From contig NZ_SHKY01000001.1 of NCBI RefSeq assembly GCF_004217545.1, positions 7,254,001-7,318,000 on the forward strand: a stretch of DNA of 64,000 nucleotides, read 5' to 3'. The notes under the pieces are model-generated. The model saw only the letters and a list, made by a program, of their open reading frames with translations. It was not told where the DNA came from and did no database searches. Below, one piece after another: positions 1 through 9,598 of this stretch. Numbering within the stretch: position 1 is the stretch's first letter; every line of letters starts with the position of its first letter. This DNA comes from Krasilnikovia cinnamomea. Lineage in GTDB: Bacteria > Actinomycetota > Actinomycetes > Mycobacteriales > Micromonosporaceae. Made by a program: the position numbers and the translations under genes.

Positions 1-173
1 CCGTCGGAGCCGTCGCGGTCGCGCAGCTCGCCATCGTCAAGGTGGAGTGGATGCAGCACTTCTTCGACGCGTCCCACCTGAGCGCCGCCCAGTTCCTGGT
101 GTGCGTGGCGGCGGGCTCGCTGGTGTTGTGGCTGGAGGAGCTGCGCAAGCTGGTCCTGCGCCGCCGCCGGTGA
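1..173 (+). CDS. C-terminal fragment of a probable cation-transporting P-type ATPase
   Basis: Only the last 56 codons are present, in the frame starting at base 3, ending at TGA 171-173. The peptide contains WMQHFFDASHLSAAQF, then a hydrophobic segment (FLVCVAAGSLVLWLEEL) and a basic tail RKLVLRRRR. This resembles the end of calcium or other cation P-type ATPases, whose last transmembrane helix is followed by a short cytoplasmic basic tail. The catalytic domains lie outside the window, so substrate and family rest on this tail only. The gene ends four bases before the convergent DinB-like gene. Confidence 0.5.
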   Translation, partial: VGAVAVAQLAIVKVEWMQHFFDASHLSAAQFLVCVAAGSLVLWLEELRKLVLRRRR

Positions 174-177
174 GCCG

Positions 178-738
178 CTACAGCCCGGTACGCCCGTCGA
201 CGCACTCACGCAGCAGGTCGGCGTGGCCGCAGTGCCGCGCGTACTCCTCGATCATGTGCAGGAGGATGTCGCGGGTGCTGAGCCGCTCGCCGCGCGGCGT
301 GGGCGACGTCGTGTCGAGGTTCACCGGCCCGTCCAGCCACCGGTCCGCGGCCGCGATCTGCGCGCGCCACTCCGCGAACGCCTCGTCGACCACCGCCTGG
401 TCGGCGGTCGCCTCGTCGAAGTCGAGGTCGAAGTGCTCCGGGGACCAGTAGATGCGCGGCACGTCCAGATGGCCCTGCAGCACCCGGTGGAACCAGTGGT
501 GCTCCACCCGGGCCATGTGCCGGATCAGACCGAGCAGGCTCATCGTGGACGGCGGCACCGAACGGGCGGCCAGTTGCGGCGGCGAGAGGCCCTCGCACTT
601 CATGGCCAGGGTGAGCCGTTGGTTGGACAGGTATTCACGGATGGTCGCCAGCTCACCGACCGGGTTGCTCGACGCCCGGGGGTCCTGCTCGGCGCGCACC
701 CACATTCCCTCGAAACCGGCCACCGGCTGACTCGTCAT
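178..738 (-). CDS. DinB-like / DUF664 family protein
   Basis: 186 residues, start ATG at 738 behind a G-rich GGTGGGG stretch. The protein fits the DinB/DUF664 four-helix bundle group: an early helix with H-x-x-R-V-E-H-H-W-F (around residues 74-83) and a late HMIEEYARHCGHADLLRE segment. The spaced histidines are those expected to bind a metal in DinB-type folds. Members of this fold include mycothiol- and bacillithiol-dependent transferases, so a thiol-dependent detoxification role is possible but not shown. The neighbouring phosphopantetheinyl transferase gene lies upstream on the same strand with a 55-base gap. Length is normal for the family. Confidence 0.8.
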   Translation of the reverse strand: MTSQPVAGFEGMWVRAEQDPRASSNPVGELATIREYLSNQRLTLAMKCEGLSPPQLAARSVPPSTMSLLGLIRHMARVEHHWFHRVLQGHLDVPRIYWSPEHFDLDFDEATADQAVVDEAFAEWRAQIAAADRWLDGPVNLDTTSPTPRGERLSTRDILLHMIEEYARHCGHADLLRECVDGRTGL

Positions 739-793
739 CCCCCCACCCTCGCCGACGCGACGGATCCGGCCAACCTCATTCCGGCGCGTGTCC

Positions 794-1435
794 CTACGCG
801 ACGATGGCCGTCAGGATCAGGCCGTCCGCGCACAGCCAACGGCCGGTGAACCGGTCGACCGGCCCGGCCACCAGCAGCTCGGCGGTGAACTCGCGGGCCT
901 GCGCGTCGACGCTCAGCCGGGCCTGGTGGAATTCCAGGAAGGTGCCCGCGAGCGGGAACCAGGCCTTGTAGACCGACTCCTTGGCCGAGAACAGCAGCCG
1001 GTCCCACGGCACCGCCGGGTCGGCGGCCGCCAGGCGGGCCACCATCGCGGCCTCCTCGGGCAGCGCGATCGCGTCGAGCACGCCGTCGGGCAGGGCGGCG
1101 GCCGGTTCGGCGTCCACCCCGATCGTACGGACGGGGCCGCGGCGCGCCACCGCCGCGGCGCGATACCCGGCGCAGTGCGTCATGCTGCCGACGATCCCGG
1201 CGGGCCAGCCGGGGGCGCCCCGCACGCCGGGCAGGATCGGTTCGGGCGCGACCCCGAGGCGGGCCAGCGCGGCGCGGGCGCACCACCGTACGGCCGCGAA
1301 TTCGGTACGGCGCTTGGCGACGGCGCGGGCGACGACCGCGCGCTCCTGCGGGAACAGCTCGTCGCCGCCGCGGTCGTCGCGGGTCTGCGCCCAGCTGACG
1401 TGATCCGGCACGATCGCGCCGAGCAGGTCGGTCAT
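794..1435 (-). CDS. 4'-phosphopantetheinyl transferase, Sfp/EntD type
   Basis: 213 residues, ATG at 1435 with GGGAGGG upstream. It carries the two family signatures: TIGVDAEP, supplying the Mg-binding acid, and SAKESVYKAW, with the K-E-x-x-x-K core. The N-terminal substrate-recognition half (RRTEFAAVRWCARAAL) and the GSMTHC motif are also present. The enzyme moves the phosphopantetheine arm of CoA onto carrier-protein serines. A second, shorter transferase lies inside the biosynthetic cluster at 46.6 kb, so this one is more likely the general enzyme. It is transcribed divergently from the phosphoesterase gene. Confidence 0.9.
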   Translation of the reverse strand: MTDLLGAIVPDHVSWAQTRDDRGGDELFPQERAVVARAVAKRRTEFAAVRWCARAALARLGVAPEPILPGVRGAPGWPAGIVGSMTHCAGYRAAAVARRGPVRTIGVDAEPAAALPDGVLDAIALPEEAAMVARLAAADPAVPWDRLLFSAKESVYKAWFPLAGTFLEFHQARLSVDAQAREFTAELLVAGPVDRFTGRWLCADGLILTAIVA

Positions 1436-1554
1436 TGCCTTTGTCCCTCCCCCGCCGGTCCACAGCAGACGCTGATGGCGCAGGCTAGCCCTGCCGCACC
1501 GCCAGCGGAACCCCTATCCGGCGGGGTAGGGGTGTACCCGCCGCGACCGGGCGG

Positions 1555-1567
1555 CATAGTCTCGGTG
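1555..1567 (+). promoter_or_regulatory. Possible -10 box for a leaderless transcript
   Basis: CATAGT at 1555-1560 lies five bases before GTG 1565. A transcript starting at or near that GTG would have no leader, a common arrangement in actinobacteria. No Shine-Dalgarno sequence is visible before 1565. The assignment is an inference from spacing. Confidence 0.35.
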
Positions 1568-2473
1568 GGTGAATCCGCCGATCGCCCGGCCATCGTGACC
1601 GCGCCCGCCCGGCTGCGCGCCGTCAGCGACCTGCACATCGCGTACGCGGAGAACCGCGCCTTCGTTCAGGAGCTGCGCCCCGGCAACGCGGACGACTGGC
1701 TGATCGTCGCGGGCGACGTCGCCGAGACCTTCGCCGACATCGAGTGGGCGTTGCGCCTGCTCAGCGCCCGCTTCGCCAAGGTGATCTGGGTGCCGGGCAA
1801 CCACGAGCTGTGGACACCGCGGCAGGATCCGGTGCAGGCCCGGGGCGTGGCCCGCTACCGCCTGCTCGTCGAGCTGTGCCGGGAGCTGGGCGTCGCCACG
1901 CCGGAGGACCCGTACCCGGTCTGGGAGGACGACGACGGCGCCGCGGTCATCGCCCCGCTGTTCACGCTGTACGACTACTCGTTCCGCGCCCCGGGTGCCA
2001 CCTCGCAGGAACACTCGCTGCGCCTGGCGCACGACGCCGGGGTGGTGTGCACGGACGAGATCCTGCTGCACCCCGACCCCTATCCGACTCGGGAGGCGTG
2101 GTGCGCCGCCCGGATCGCGCAGACCGAACGCCGGCTCGCCGAGGCGCCCGAGGACCTACCGAAGGTGCTGGTCAACCACTATCCCCTGGTCCGGGAGCCG
2201 ACCGACATCCTGTGGTATCCGGAATTCGCCCAGTGGTGCGGCACCACCCGGACCCGGGACTGGCACCAGCGGTTCGGCGCGGTCACGGTCGTCTACGGGC
2301 ACCTGCACATCCCCCGCACCACCTTCTACGACGGAGTGCGCTACGAGGAGGTGTCGCTGGGCTACCCGCGGGAGTGGCGCCGGCGCGGCGAGATTCCCGA
2401 CCCGGTCCGGACCATCTCCCCGGGCGCGGATCTGCGCCGGATGCGGCAGTCCCTGCGGGGTGCCACACCCTGA
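1565..2473 (+). CDS. Metallophosphoesterase
   Basis: 302 residues from GTG 1565; a second in-frame GTG at 1595 (VTAPARLRAVSDLH) is an alternative. Calcineurin-type motifs occur in order: SDLH (D-x-H), VAGDVAE (G-D), PGNHELW (G-N-H-E), VNHYPL and YGHLHIPRTTFYDGV (G-H-x-H). Together these form the dinuclear metal centre, so it is a predicted intracellular phosphodiesterase or phosphatase; the substrate is unknown. It lies head to head with the phosphopantetheinyl transferase gene, an association I recall from other actinomycetes. The longer open frame that begins further upstream is antisense to that transferase gene and is not used. Confidence 0.88.
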   Translation: MGESADRPAIVTAPARLRAVSDLHIAYAENRAFVQELRPGNADDWLIVAGDVAETFADIEWALRLLSARFAKVIWVPGNHELWTPRQDPVQARGVARYRLLVELCRELGVATPEDPYPVWEDDDGAAVIAPLFTLYDYSFRAPGATSQEHSLRLAHDAGVVCTDEILLHPDPYPTREAWCAARIAQTERRLAEAPEDLPKVLVNHYPLVREPTDILWYPEFAQWCGTTRTRDWHQRFGAVTVVYGHLHIPRTTFYDGVRYEEVSLGYPREWRRRGEIPDPVRTISPGADLRRMRQSLRGATP

Positions 2474-2486
2474 GGCCCGCCGTGGT

Positions 2487-2903
2487 TCAGACGCCCTCGT
2501 CGAGCAGGGTGTCGGGGTCGAACAGGTCGATCTCCAGCCGGGCCAGCAGGTCGATGTCGATCAGTTTCGCGACCGGCCCCGCGTGCGAGGCGGTCACGAG
2601 GCTGACCAGGTCCTCGACGTTGGCCAGGGTGATCAGCGGCGCGGCGGGCACGGCGGCCGCGTCCGGGCCGCACAGCACGGCGTGGTAGGTGGCGATGTCG
2701 ATGGCGCCGGTGTGCGGCAGGTGCACGTGCCACCGGTAGCCCGACGGCAGGATCACCGCGACGCCGGACTCGGGGTGGAAGACCTCGGTGCGGATGCCCT
2801 CGTGGCCAGTGAGCAGCAGGGCGGCGGCGTCGTGCAGCGCGCGCACCGCGGTCGCGCCGGTGCCGGTCTGCCGCGGGGTCCGCGGGGTGTTACGAGCCGA
2901 CAT
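2487..2903 (-). CDS. Hypothetical protein
   Basis: 138 residues, not recognised. ATG at 2903 was chosen because GAGGAGG lies 5-6 bases upstream; the frame stays open further back without another ribosome site. The N-terminus is basic and Thr/Arg-rich. The middle contains HPESGVAVILPSGYRW and the C-terminal third is acidic and Leu/Asp-rich (IDIDLLARLEIDLFDPD). No signal peptide or membrane helix is seen. It ends 13 bases from the phosphoesterase stop in convergent orientation. Confidence 0.65.
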   Translation of the reverse strand: MSARNTPRTPRQTGTGATAVRALHDAAALLLTGHEGIRTEVFHPESGVAVILPSGYRWHVHLPHTGAIDIATYHAVLCGPDAAAVPAAPLITLANVEDLVSLVTASHAGPVAKLIDIDLLARLEIDLFDPDTLLDEGV

Positions 2904-3044
2904 CGGGCACCTCCTCGAGGGATCGCGGGCCGGAGCGCCCGGTGGCGTCCCGCACGTCATCAGCAGGTCAGGCGGGGCGTTCGACCCCACCTGACCCCAC
3001 CAACGGCGTGGCAGCGGCGAACCTGAGAGCCAGATACCCCGGAG

Positions 3045-3581
3045 TCAGCAGAGCAACCCGGTTGCCACCGTCCGGGCCGCGTCGAGCGTGGGCAGCCCCA
3101 TCGAGGAGGAGCCGGATCCGCTCGTCGCCGCGGCGATGAAGCCACCGCAGACGCAGAGCAGAATGATCAACGCGATCACGAGCAGGACGATCGTCACCGC
3201 CATGCCGGGGTACTTCTGCGGCGGCGCCCCCAGGGCACCGTTCATGAACGCGACCATCGGCGCCCGGTACTCGAGCTCGACGGTCTGGCCGGGCTGCACG
3301 GGCACGGCGAGGTCCGCGTTGCCGATCCGGCTCGGCAGCAGGTACGGCACGTGGATGTGGAGGTGGTGCTGCCCCGGCTGTACGGGGATCACGTGCCGGC
3401 CCCAGCCCGTGGCGACCTCGTGGCCGTTGAGGTGCACCGGCGGCTTGAAGAGCCCGAGCAGGAACCCGATCGGGTGGTACTTCAGCGTCACGGCGATCGC
3501 GCCGCCCGCGCCGCCACCCTGCGGCGGCCCGGCCGGCGGGTACGTTCCGGGCTGCCCGGCACCTGGCTGCTGCTCGTACAT
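3045..3581 (-). CDS. Membrane-anchored hypothetical protein
   Basis: 178 residues, ATG at 3581 preceded by GGGGAGGAAG. Residues 1-30 are Gly/Pro/Gln-rich and probably disordered. Residues 31-115 look like a beta-sandwich with repeated PGQ turns (IPVQPGQHHLHIHV, VPVQPGQTVELEY). One strong transmembrane segment (VTIVLLVIALIILLCVCGGF) follows, then a short Gly/Ser-rich tail. It is therefore a single-pass protein with a soluble N-terminal domain. No catalytic motif is visible and the function is unknown. A strong hairpin separates it from the upstream lipoprotein gene. Confidence 0.7.
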   Translation of the reverse strand: MYEQQPGAGQPGTYPPAGPPQGGGAGGAIAVTLKYHPIGFLLGLFKPPVHLNGHEVATGWGRHVIPVQPGQHHLHIHVPYLLPSRIGNADLAVPVQPGQTVELEYRAPMVAFMNGALGAPPQKYPGMAVTIVLLVIALIILLCVCGGFIAAATSGSGSSSMGLPTLDAARTVATGLLC

Positions 3582-3682
3582 GCTTCCTCCCCAAGATTGC
3601 GCGAGCCGCAGGATACGGGCCCGCGGCGGCCCGCGCGAGGCCAGGGGACGAGGCAACGATCCGCCACGCTCGGTGAGCACGG

Positions 3683-3723
3683 CGGGTCGTCTCGTCCGGA
3701 GTGTCCCCGGACGAGACGACCCG
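3683..3723 (-). terminator. 17-bp perfect hairpin, probable terminator
   Basis: Arms 3683-3699 and 3707-3723 are perfectly complementary with a 7-base loop. It lies just beyond the stop of the minus-strand gene ending at 3749 and before the next minus-strand gene at 3581. No T-run follows, as is usual in high-GC actinobacteria. Confidence 0.7.
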
Positions 3724-3748
3724 GCGAATTCATGTGGGGCGGATGATG

Positions 3749-4768
3749 TCAGCGGGGCGGCGGCCCCGGTGCGGTCGGCGGCGCGCTCGGCGGGGGCCAC
3801 TCCGGTGGGGGCCCGTTCGGTGGGGGCGTGCCCGGCGGGTGCGCCTCCGGTGACTGCTGGAGCACGGCGCGCAGCGCCTGCTCCGCCCGATCCACCCGAG
3901 GACGCAACAGCGTCCAGTCGCCCCCGCCGGCCAGGGCCTCATTCTCCGCGTCCAGGGCCGAGATCAACTCCTGGAGCAGCCCGCCGAGCCGCGCCGACCA
4001 GTCCCGGCGCGGCTGGCCGGGTGCCTGCTCGGCCAGGCGGTTCCACCCGACGGCGAGATCGACGAGGCTCGCCCGCACCGGCGGCCACGCCAGCCCGCGC
4101 GGCCCGACCTCCGTGGTCGCCAGCACCGACGGCAGCCGCATGTCGGTGACGCCGCTGGTCTCGGCCTCCAACGCCCGGGCCTCGGTGTCCCAGGCCGAGG
4201 TCCGCCGGGCCCGGTACACCAGGACACCGCCGACGATGGCCGCCGTGACCAGCGCGATCAGCACCAGCCAGAACACCGGCCCGGTCGACGATCCGGCGGC
4301 CGCGGCCGGCGACTGCCCCACGGTGGGCGTCGGCGGGGGCGTGCTCGGCGGCGTGGTCTCGGCCGGTGGGGTGACCTCGGCCGGTGCGGTCGTCTCGGGC
4401 GGCGGGGTGGTCGTAGCGGCCGTCGTCGTCCGGGTGGTCGTCGCGGTCGTGGGGGTCCTGGTGGTCGGCGACGGCGTACCGGCTGTCGTGGGGCGGGTCG
4501 TGGCCTCGGCGCTCGCCGTGGTCGGCTCGGACTGGCGCGACCGGGTCGGCTGGGCGGCTTCGCTGCGGGTCGTCCGCCCGGGCGAGGTGGGTACACCCTC
4601 GGCGTCGCCCTCGGCCGGTGACTCCGTGGCCCGTGGCGAGGTACGGTCCGACGGCCGGATCGCCGGTTCACCGTCGCCGCAGGCGCCCAGGCCGAGCGTC
4701 GTCGCGATGAGGAACCCGATCAGGGTGCCGGCGGTGGCCGCCCGGCGGCGGTCGCGGGGGGATCGCAT
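3749..4768 (-). CDS. Probable lipoprotein with Thr/Pro-rich linker and one membrane helix
   Basis: 339 residues from ATG 4768, which has GGAG six bases upstream; an in-frame GTG at 4783 would add five residues. A hydrophobic N-terminal segment ends in LGLGAC, a possible lipobox. It is followed by about 110 residues of low-complexity Thr/Pro/Ser/Ala-rich sequence. A transmembrane segment (FWLVLIALVTAAIVGGVLVY) leads to a folded, helix-rich cytoplasmic part and a Pro-rich end (PPPNGPPPEWPPP). The layout suggests an envelope-spanning or wall-linked protein, and having both a lipobox and an internal helix is odd. No enzyme signature is seen. Confidence 0.7.
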   Translation of the reverse strand: MRSPRDRRRAATAGTLIGFLIATTLGLGACGDGEPAIRPSDRTSPRATESPAEGDAEGVPTSPGRTTRSEAAQPTRSRQSEPTTASAEATTRPTTAGTPSPTTRTPTTATTTRTTTAATTTPPPETTAPAEVTPPAETTPPSTPPPTPTVGQSPAAAAGSSTGPVFWLVLIALVTAAIVGGVLVYRARRTSAWDTEARALEAETSGVTDMRLPSVLATTEVGPRGLAWPPVRASLVDLAVGWNRLAEQAPGQPRRDWSARLGGLLQELISALDAENEALAGGGDWTLLRPRVDRAEQALRAVLQQSPEAHPPGTPPPNGPPPEWPPPSAPPTAPGPPPR

Positions 4769-4798
4769 GCGCGGCTCCTGCACGTCACCGGCCGCGCG

Positions 4799-5338
4799 TC
4801 AGGCCGACGCGCCGTCGGCGGCCTTCGCGTCCTGCTCGATCTCCGCGGTGTCCGCCTTGAGCTGCTTGGCCTCGACCTTCTGCGCGCGGCGCATCGCCTC
4901 CTGCACCTTGGCGCCCATGTCGGACACCGCGACCACCACGAGACCGGCCTGGCCGGCGTCGAGATGCTCGCCGAGCTCCTTGAGGTCGTGCCGGCTCATT
5001 CCGGCCGCGGCGTGTCCGGCGACGGCGCCGAGCACCGCCCCGCCGCCGGTGGTCGCGGCCAGCAGGCCGCCGCCGATCGCGGCGAACGGGAACAGCGCCA
5101 CCACCAGGCCGGTCGCCAGCCCGACGCCGCCGCCGAGGACACCGCCGACCCGGGTGGGGGTCTCGTGCCGCTTGACGATCCTGGTCTTGCCGTCGGTCCG
5201 CCGTTCGACCACCGCGGCGTCGTAGGCGTCGATGAGGCCGACCTTGCGGTGCAGGTCCTTCACGAAGTCGTAGTCCGCCTCCGCGTCGTCAACGCTCGAG
5301 TACACCCCGACATAGGCGAGGAACGTGTCGACAGCCAT
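4799..5338 (-). CDS. DUF1269-type stress-associated membrane protein
   Basis: 179 residues, ATG at 5338 with GGAGG upstream. The N-terminal half (YVGVYSSVDDAEADYD, VERRTDGK) and the central glycine-rich hydrophobic hairpin (GGVLGGGVGLATGLVVALF...GGGLLAATTGGGAVLGAVAGHAAAG, quoted in part) are typical of DUF1269 and related general-stress proteins. The tail is charged (RAQKVEAKQLKADTAEIEQD) and probably helical. Such proteins often sit beside small stress or envelope genes; their molecular role is not established. The gene is followed at 30 bases by the lipoprotein-like gene and may be cotranscribed with it. Confidence 0.75.
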   Translation of the reverse strand: MAVDTFLAYVGVYSSVDDAEADYDFVKDLHRKVGLIDAYDAAVVERRTDGKTRIVKRHETPTRVGGVLGGGVGLATGLVVALFPFAAIGGGLLAATTGGGAVLGAVAGHAAAGMSRHDLKELGEHLDAGQAGLVVVAVSDMGAKVQEAMRRAQKVEAKQLKADTAEIEQDAKAADGASA

Positions 5339-5712
5339 TTCCTACCTCCGATTCTCGGAACGGCCAGGCACCACACGGGCGCCAAGGGACCGGCCGAGGG
5401 CGGCCCGCACGGCCTGGGATCACTGTGGCGCCCGGGCGGGGCTGCCGCCCTCATCCCGGGGAGATGACTGGGCGGCCGGGAGAGCCGGATCCCAGCGCCG
5501 CGGCTTCTCGACGGCCCGCCATATCGACCGTGACGAGGCCCGGCCGCCCGGAATTGGCAAGTTCGCCGGGCTACCGGGCCCCGCGTGCCATCCTGAGCAG
5601 ATCAGGTCTGCTGGGCGAACGGGCTGGCCGGGGAGCAAGCCGGACGGCTCGGCGTCCGCGCCAATGCCGTGTCGGAGATTCCGGGAGGTCGGCGCTGGGC
5701 CCGGGGGGCTGC
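5339..5712. other. Intergenic region, 374 bases
   Basis: This stretch separates the divergent DUF1269 and kinase genes and must hold both promoters. The kinase frame is open back to a GTG at 5425, but that extra sequence is not used because the truncated paralogue at 7287 begins at the residue equivalent to ATG 5713. No clear -10/-35 pair, hairpin or small gene was found. Confidence 0.5.
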
Positions 5713-7242
<1,530 letters not shown>

Positions 7243-7286
7243 TCCGTCTCCACCCGAGCGTCAAAGCCACCGCACCTGGGGGCTTG

Positions 7287-7529
7287 ATGAAGGACGGGGA
7301 ACGGCCGCGCACCCGCGGCTCGCTCACCCAGCGGTGGTGGCGGGTCGGCGTACTGTCGCTGTCCGTCCTGATCGTCCTGTTGTCCGGCGTCGCGCAGCTG
7401 CTGACGCCGCCGCAGCTGATGCTGTTCGGGCTGGTCGTGGTCGGCCCGGTGCTGGCGGCAACGGCGGCCGATGCCCCACGACGACCCCCGACACCACACC
7501 AGCGCGCGGCGCGTGAGCATCCGCCATAG
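7287..7529 (+). pseudogene. Truncated copy of the kinase N-terminus
   Basis: 80 residues from ATG 7287, 44 bases after the kinase stop. RGSLTQRWWRVGVLSLSVLI matches HGSLTHGWWRVGVVSFSVLI of the full kinase. The likeness continues through a second helix (MLFGLVVVGPVLAATAA against AFGLVIAAGPVLAAASA) and then breaks off into PRRPPTPHQRAAREHPP. The G-rich ribosome site is also copied. It is best read as the remnant of a tandem duplication, although a two-helix membrane peptide could still be made. Confidence 0.75.
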
Positions 7530-7570
7530 GGCACGCAGGCCATCGCGGGCAACCCGCGTGAGGACGAACA

Positions 7571-7609
7571 GAAGCGCCGCCCACGGCACCCCCGCCGTGG
7601 CGGCGCTTC
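7571..7609. terminator. GC-rich hairpin between convergent genes
   Basis: A 16-bp stem with one bulged base, arms around 7571-7587 and 7594-7609 with a short C-rich loop. It lies between the plus-strand kinase remnant and the minus-strand DUF1540 gene, so it can serve both directions. Confidence 0.7.
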
Positions 7610-7638
7610 ACGTTCCTACGGGTAAACGGCCGTCGGCC

Positions 7639-7929
7639 TCACCGCGGCTCGTACGTCTGGCAGTCGGCCTGGTCCTGGCCGGGCCCGACGCGGATGGACG
7701 GCGCGCGGCACTCCAGCTCGGAATTGTGCCGGCAGTCGGTCCGCATGCAGGCACCGACCTGGGCGATCACCTTGTCCAGGCCACCCTTGGCCGCGGTGTC
7801 GATGAAGGTGGCACAGTTCGCGTTCTCGCGGCCGATGGTGATCGCGAAGGCGTGGCATCCGCCGTGGTTGTACCCGCAGCCGGTCACCGTGCATTCGTGC
7901 ACCAGCGGCATCTGCAACGTGTCGGTCAC
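7639..7929 (-). CDS. DUF1540 domain protein
   Basis: 96 residues from GTG 7929, chosen for the AAGGAGGGG six to seven bases upstream. The cysteines fall in the DUF1540 pattern: HECTVTGCGYNHGGCHAF...NCATF near the N-terminus (quoted in part) and a second set (GACMRTDC...LEC...DC) in the C-terminal half. Such spacing suggests a small metal-binding fold; the role is not established. No signal peptide is present. The divergent upstream region carries a palindrome at 8027-8042 that could be its operator. Confidence 0.85.
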   Translation of the reverse strand: MTDTLQMPLVHECTVTGCGYNHGGCHAFAITIGRENANCATFIDTAAKGGLDKVIAQVGACMRTDCRHNSELECRAPSIRVGPGQDQADCQTYEPR

Positions 7930-8026
7930 GACAACCCCTCCTTCCGGTGGCCCCTGGTCCTTCCCACTATCCGTCCGCGAACCACGGGCCTCCGGCCAGA
8001 TCCCGGCTTTGGTGCAACCGGTCAAC

Positions 8027-8042
8027 CACTGTGACCACAGTG
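8027..8042. promoter_or_regulatory. Palindrome CACTGT-GACC-ACAGTG
   Basis: Perfect 6-bp arms with a 4-base spacer, 98 bases upstream of the DUF1540 start. The size suits a dimeric regulator site; no regulator is identified. Confidence 0.35.
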
Positions 8043-8323
8043 CCTGGGACGGCCGTTCGCCCGCACGGCGGGCGGGAGGCCACCGGGCTTCACCGCGAGT
8101 GGCCGGCCCAGCGGGACAGGGGCGCCCAGGTCGACCGCTGCACGACCCCGTTCCTCACTCCATGCACACAAGAGCCATCACTGTGGGTATTCGCCGATCC
8201 ACCATGAGATCGGGAGACACGTGCTTTGTCCCTGGAAGCCACTCTTCGGGCGGCCCCGTTGGCGAGGTCACCCCCGGCCGAACGGCCATTTCAACTACGC
8301 AGAGCTTCCGAGCCGGACATATC

Positions 8324-8338
8324 ATCACGTAGCGTGAT
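8324..8338. promoter_or_regulatory. Palindrome ATCACG-TAG-CGTGAT
   Basis: Perfect 6-bp arms with a 3-base spacer, 43 bases before the collagen-like start. It lies in an AT-richer patch (GGACATATCATCACG) where the promoter would be expected, so it could be an operator overlapping the promoter. Confidence 0.4.
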
Positions 8339-8380
8339 TTCACCCGAGCCACCCGCCCCCGCCAGGAAGGCCCCCCGCTG

Positions 8381-9574
8381 ATGAATCTCCCGAAGAAGCG
8401 CATCGCCATCGCCGCATCGGCTTCCGTGCTCCTGCTGGCCGCGGGCGGCGGTGCCGCCGCAGCCGCGAGCGCGCAGGCTTCCGCGACGAAATTGATCTAC
8501 GCCTGCAGCAACAAGAAGACCGGCGCCATGCGGATGATCAACTTTGCCGGCGGGAAGCGCTGCACGTCGGCGGAGACCCTGATCTCCTGGAACAAGGTGG
8601 GACCGACCGGAGCTCGCGGCCCGCAGGGGCTGACCGGCGCGACGGGCGCCACGGGCGCTATCGGGGCCACGGGCGCTATCGGGGCCACCGGAGCCACGGG
8701 CGCCACGGGCGCGATCGGCGCCACTGGCGCGGCCGGCCCGATGGGGCCGATGGGGCCGCAGGGTCCGGCGGGCGCCGCCGGCAGTGACGGGGCCGCCGGA
8801 TTGTCCGCGTACGAGCTGTGGGCTCAGACGCACACCGGCAGCGTCGAAGACTTCCTCGCGTCGCTGGTCGGCCCGCAGGGCGCCCAGGGATTCGACGGCA
8901 AGTCCGCGTACGAGCTGTGGGCCGAGACGCACACCGGGACGGTCGAGGACTTCCTCATCTCGCTGGTGGGTGAGCGCGGCGAGGCCGGCGGGAAGGGTGA
9001 CACCGGCGCGACCGGCGCCTCGGCGTACGAGGTGTGGCGTTCGCTGGACGGCAACGCCGAGGGCACCGTGGAAGACTTCCTGGCCTCCCTCGTAGGGGCG
9101 CAGGGTGCGGTCGGACCGCAGGGCCCGATGGGACCCGAGGGCCCGATGGGACCGCAGGGCGAAGTCGGCCCGGCCGGTCCCGCTGGCCCCGCCGGTCCTG
9201 AAGGACCGCAGGGCGAGAAGGGCGACACCGGCCCGGCCGGCCCGGCTGGTCCCGCTGGCCCGGCTGGTCCCGCTGGTCCCGCTGGTCCGGCGGGTGACAC
9301 CGGGGCGACCGGCCCCAAGGGTGACACCGGCGCCACCGGCCCGGCCGGCGCCAACGGGGTGAGCGGCATCGTCACGGTCTCGAACTCGGGTACCAACACC
9401 GCGGTCGCGACGTGCCCCGCCGGCAAGAAGGTCATCGGCGGCGGCGGCGACATCTCGGGCAGTTCGGCGCTCGGCGCCAGCTACCCGTCGTCGGCGACGA
9501 CGTGGACCGTCACGAAGTCCGGCACCGGCAGCGCCACCGTGACCGCCTACGCCATCTGCGCCACCGCCAGCTGA
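8381..9574 (+). CDS. Secreted collagen-like protein with interrupting repeats
   Basis: 397 residues, ATG 8381, AGGAAGG upstream. A signal peptide (about residues 1-33, ending AAAASAQA) is followed by a globular YACSNKKTGAMRMI domain with two cysteines. Then come Gly-X-Y tracts rich in GAT, GPM, GPQ and GPA triplets. The tracts are broken three times by a related non-collagen unit that starts SAYELW or SAYEVW and ends VEDFLASLVG (VEDFLISLVG in the second). A short C-terminal domain with one Cys pair ends ATAYAICATAS-like. Bacterial collagen-like proteins form trimeric stalks on the cell or spore surface; that role is inferred. A strong hairpin follows the gene. Confidence 0.93.
   Translation: MNLPKKRIAIAASASVLLLAAGGGAAAAASAQASATKLIYACSNKKTGAMRMINFAGGKRCTSAETLISWNKVGPTGARGPQGLTGATGATGAIGATGAIGATGATGATGAIGATGAAGPMGPMGPQGPAGAAGSDGAAGLSAYELWAQTHTGSVEDFLASLVGPQGAQGFDGKSAYELWAETHTGTVEDFLISLVGERGEAGGKGDTGATGASAYEVWRSLDGNAEGTVEDFLASLVGAQGAVGPQGPMGPEGPMGPQGEVGPAGPAGPAGPEGPQGEKGDTGPAGPAGPAGPAGPAGPAGPAGDTGATGPKGDTGATGPAGANGVSGIVTVSNSGTNTAVATCPAGKKVIGGGGDISGSSALGASYPSSATTWTVTKSGTGSATVTAYAICATAS
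8630..9360 (+). repeat. Gly-X-Y coding repeats (GGC/GGT triplet tracts)
   Basis: Three collagen tracts, roughly 8612-8790, 8990-9030 and 9100-9360, consist of repeated 9-base units encoding GAT, GPA and GPM triplets. The 9230-9300 part is nearly pure GPA. Such tracts expand and contract easily, so their length may differ between strains. Confidence 0.8.
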
Positions 9575-9598
9575 CACTCGGCGCCCGGCACACAAGCA

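Larger units (their letters stand above)
7930..8380. other. Intergenic region, 451 bases, with two palindromes
   Basis: No credible gene is found here: the short open frames on both strands lack ribosome sites and family-like sequence. The region holds the promoters of the divergent DUF1540 and collagen-like genes. Two short perfect palindromes are listed separately. AGGAAGG at about 8364-8370 serves the collagen-like gene. Confidence 0.5.

Noticed and set aside
788..1564. N-terminal extension of the phosphoesterase frame
   Set aside because: The extension lies antisense to the phosphopantetheinyl transferase gene and has no family likeness.
7947..8207. Short open frames in the 451-base gap
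   Set aside because: No ribosome sites, and composition unlike genuine genes here.
8630..9360. CRISPR-like periodic repeats
   Set aside because: The period is 9 bases in frame and encodes Gly-X-Y triplets; there are no spacers.
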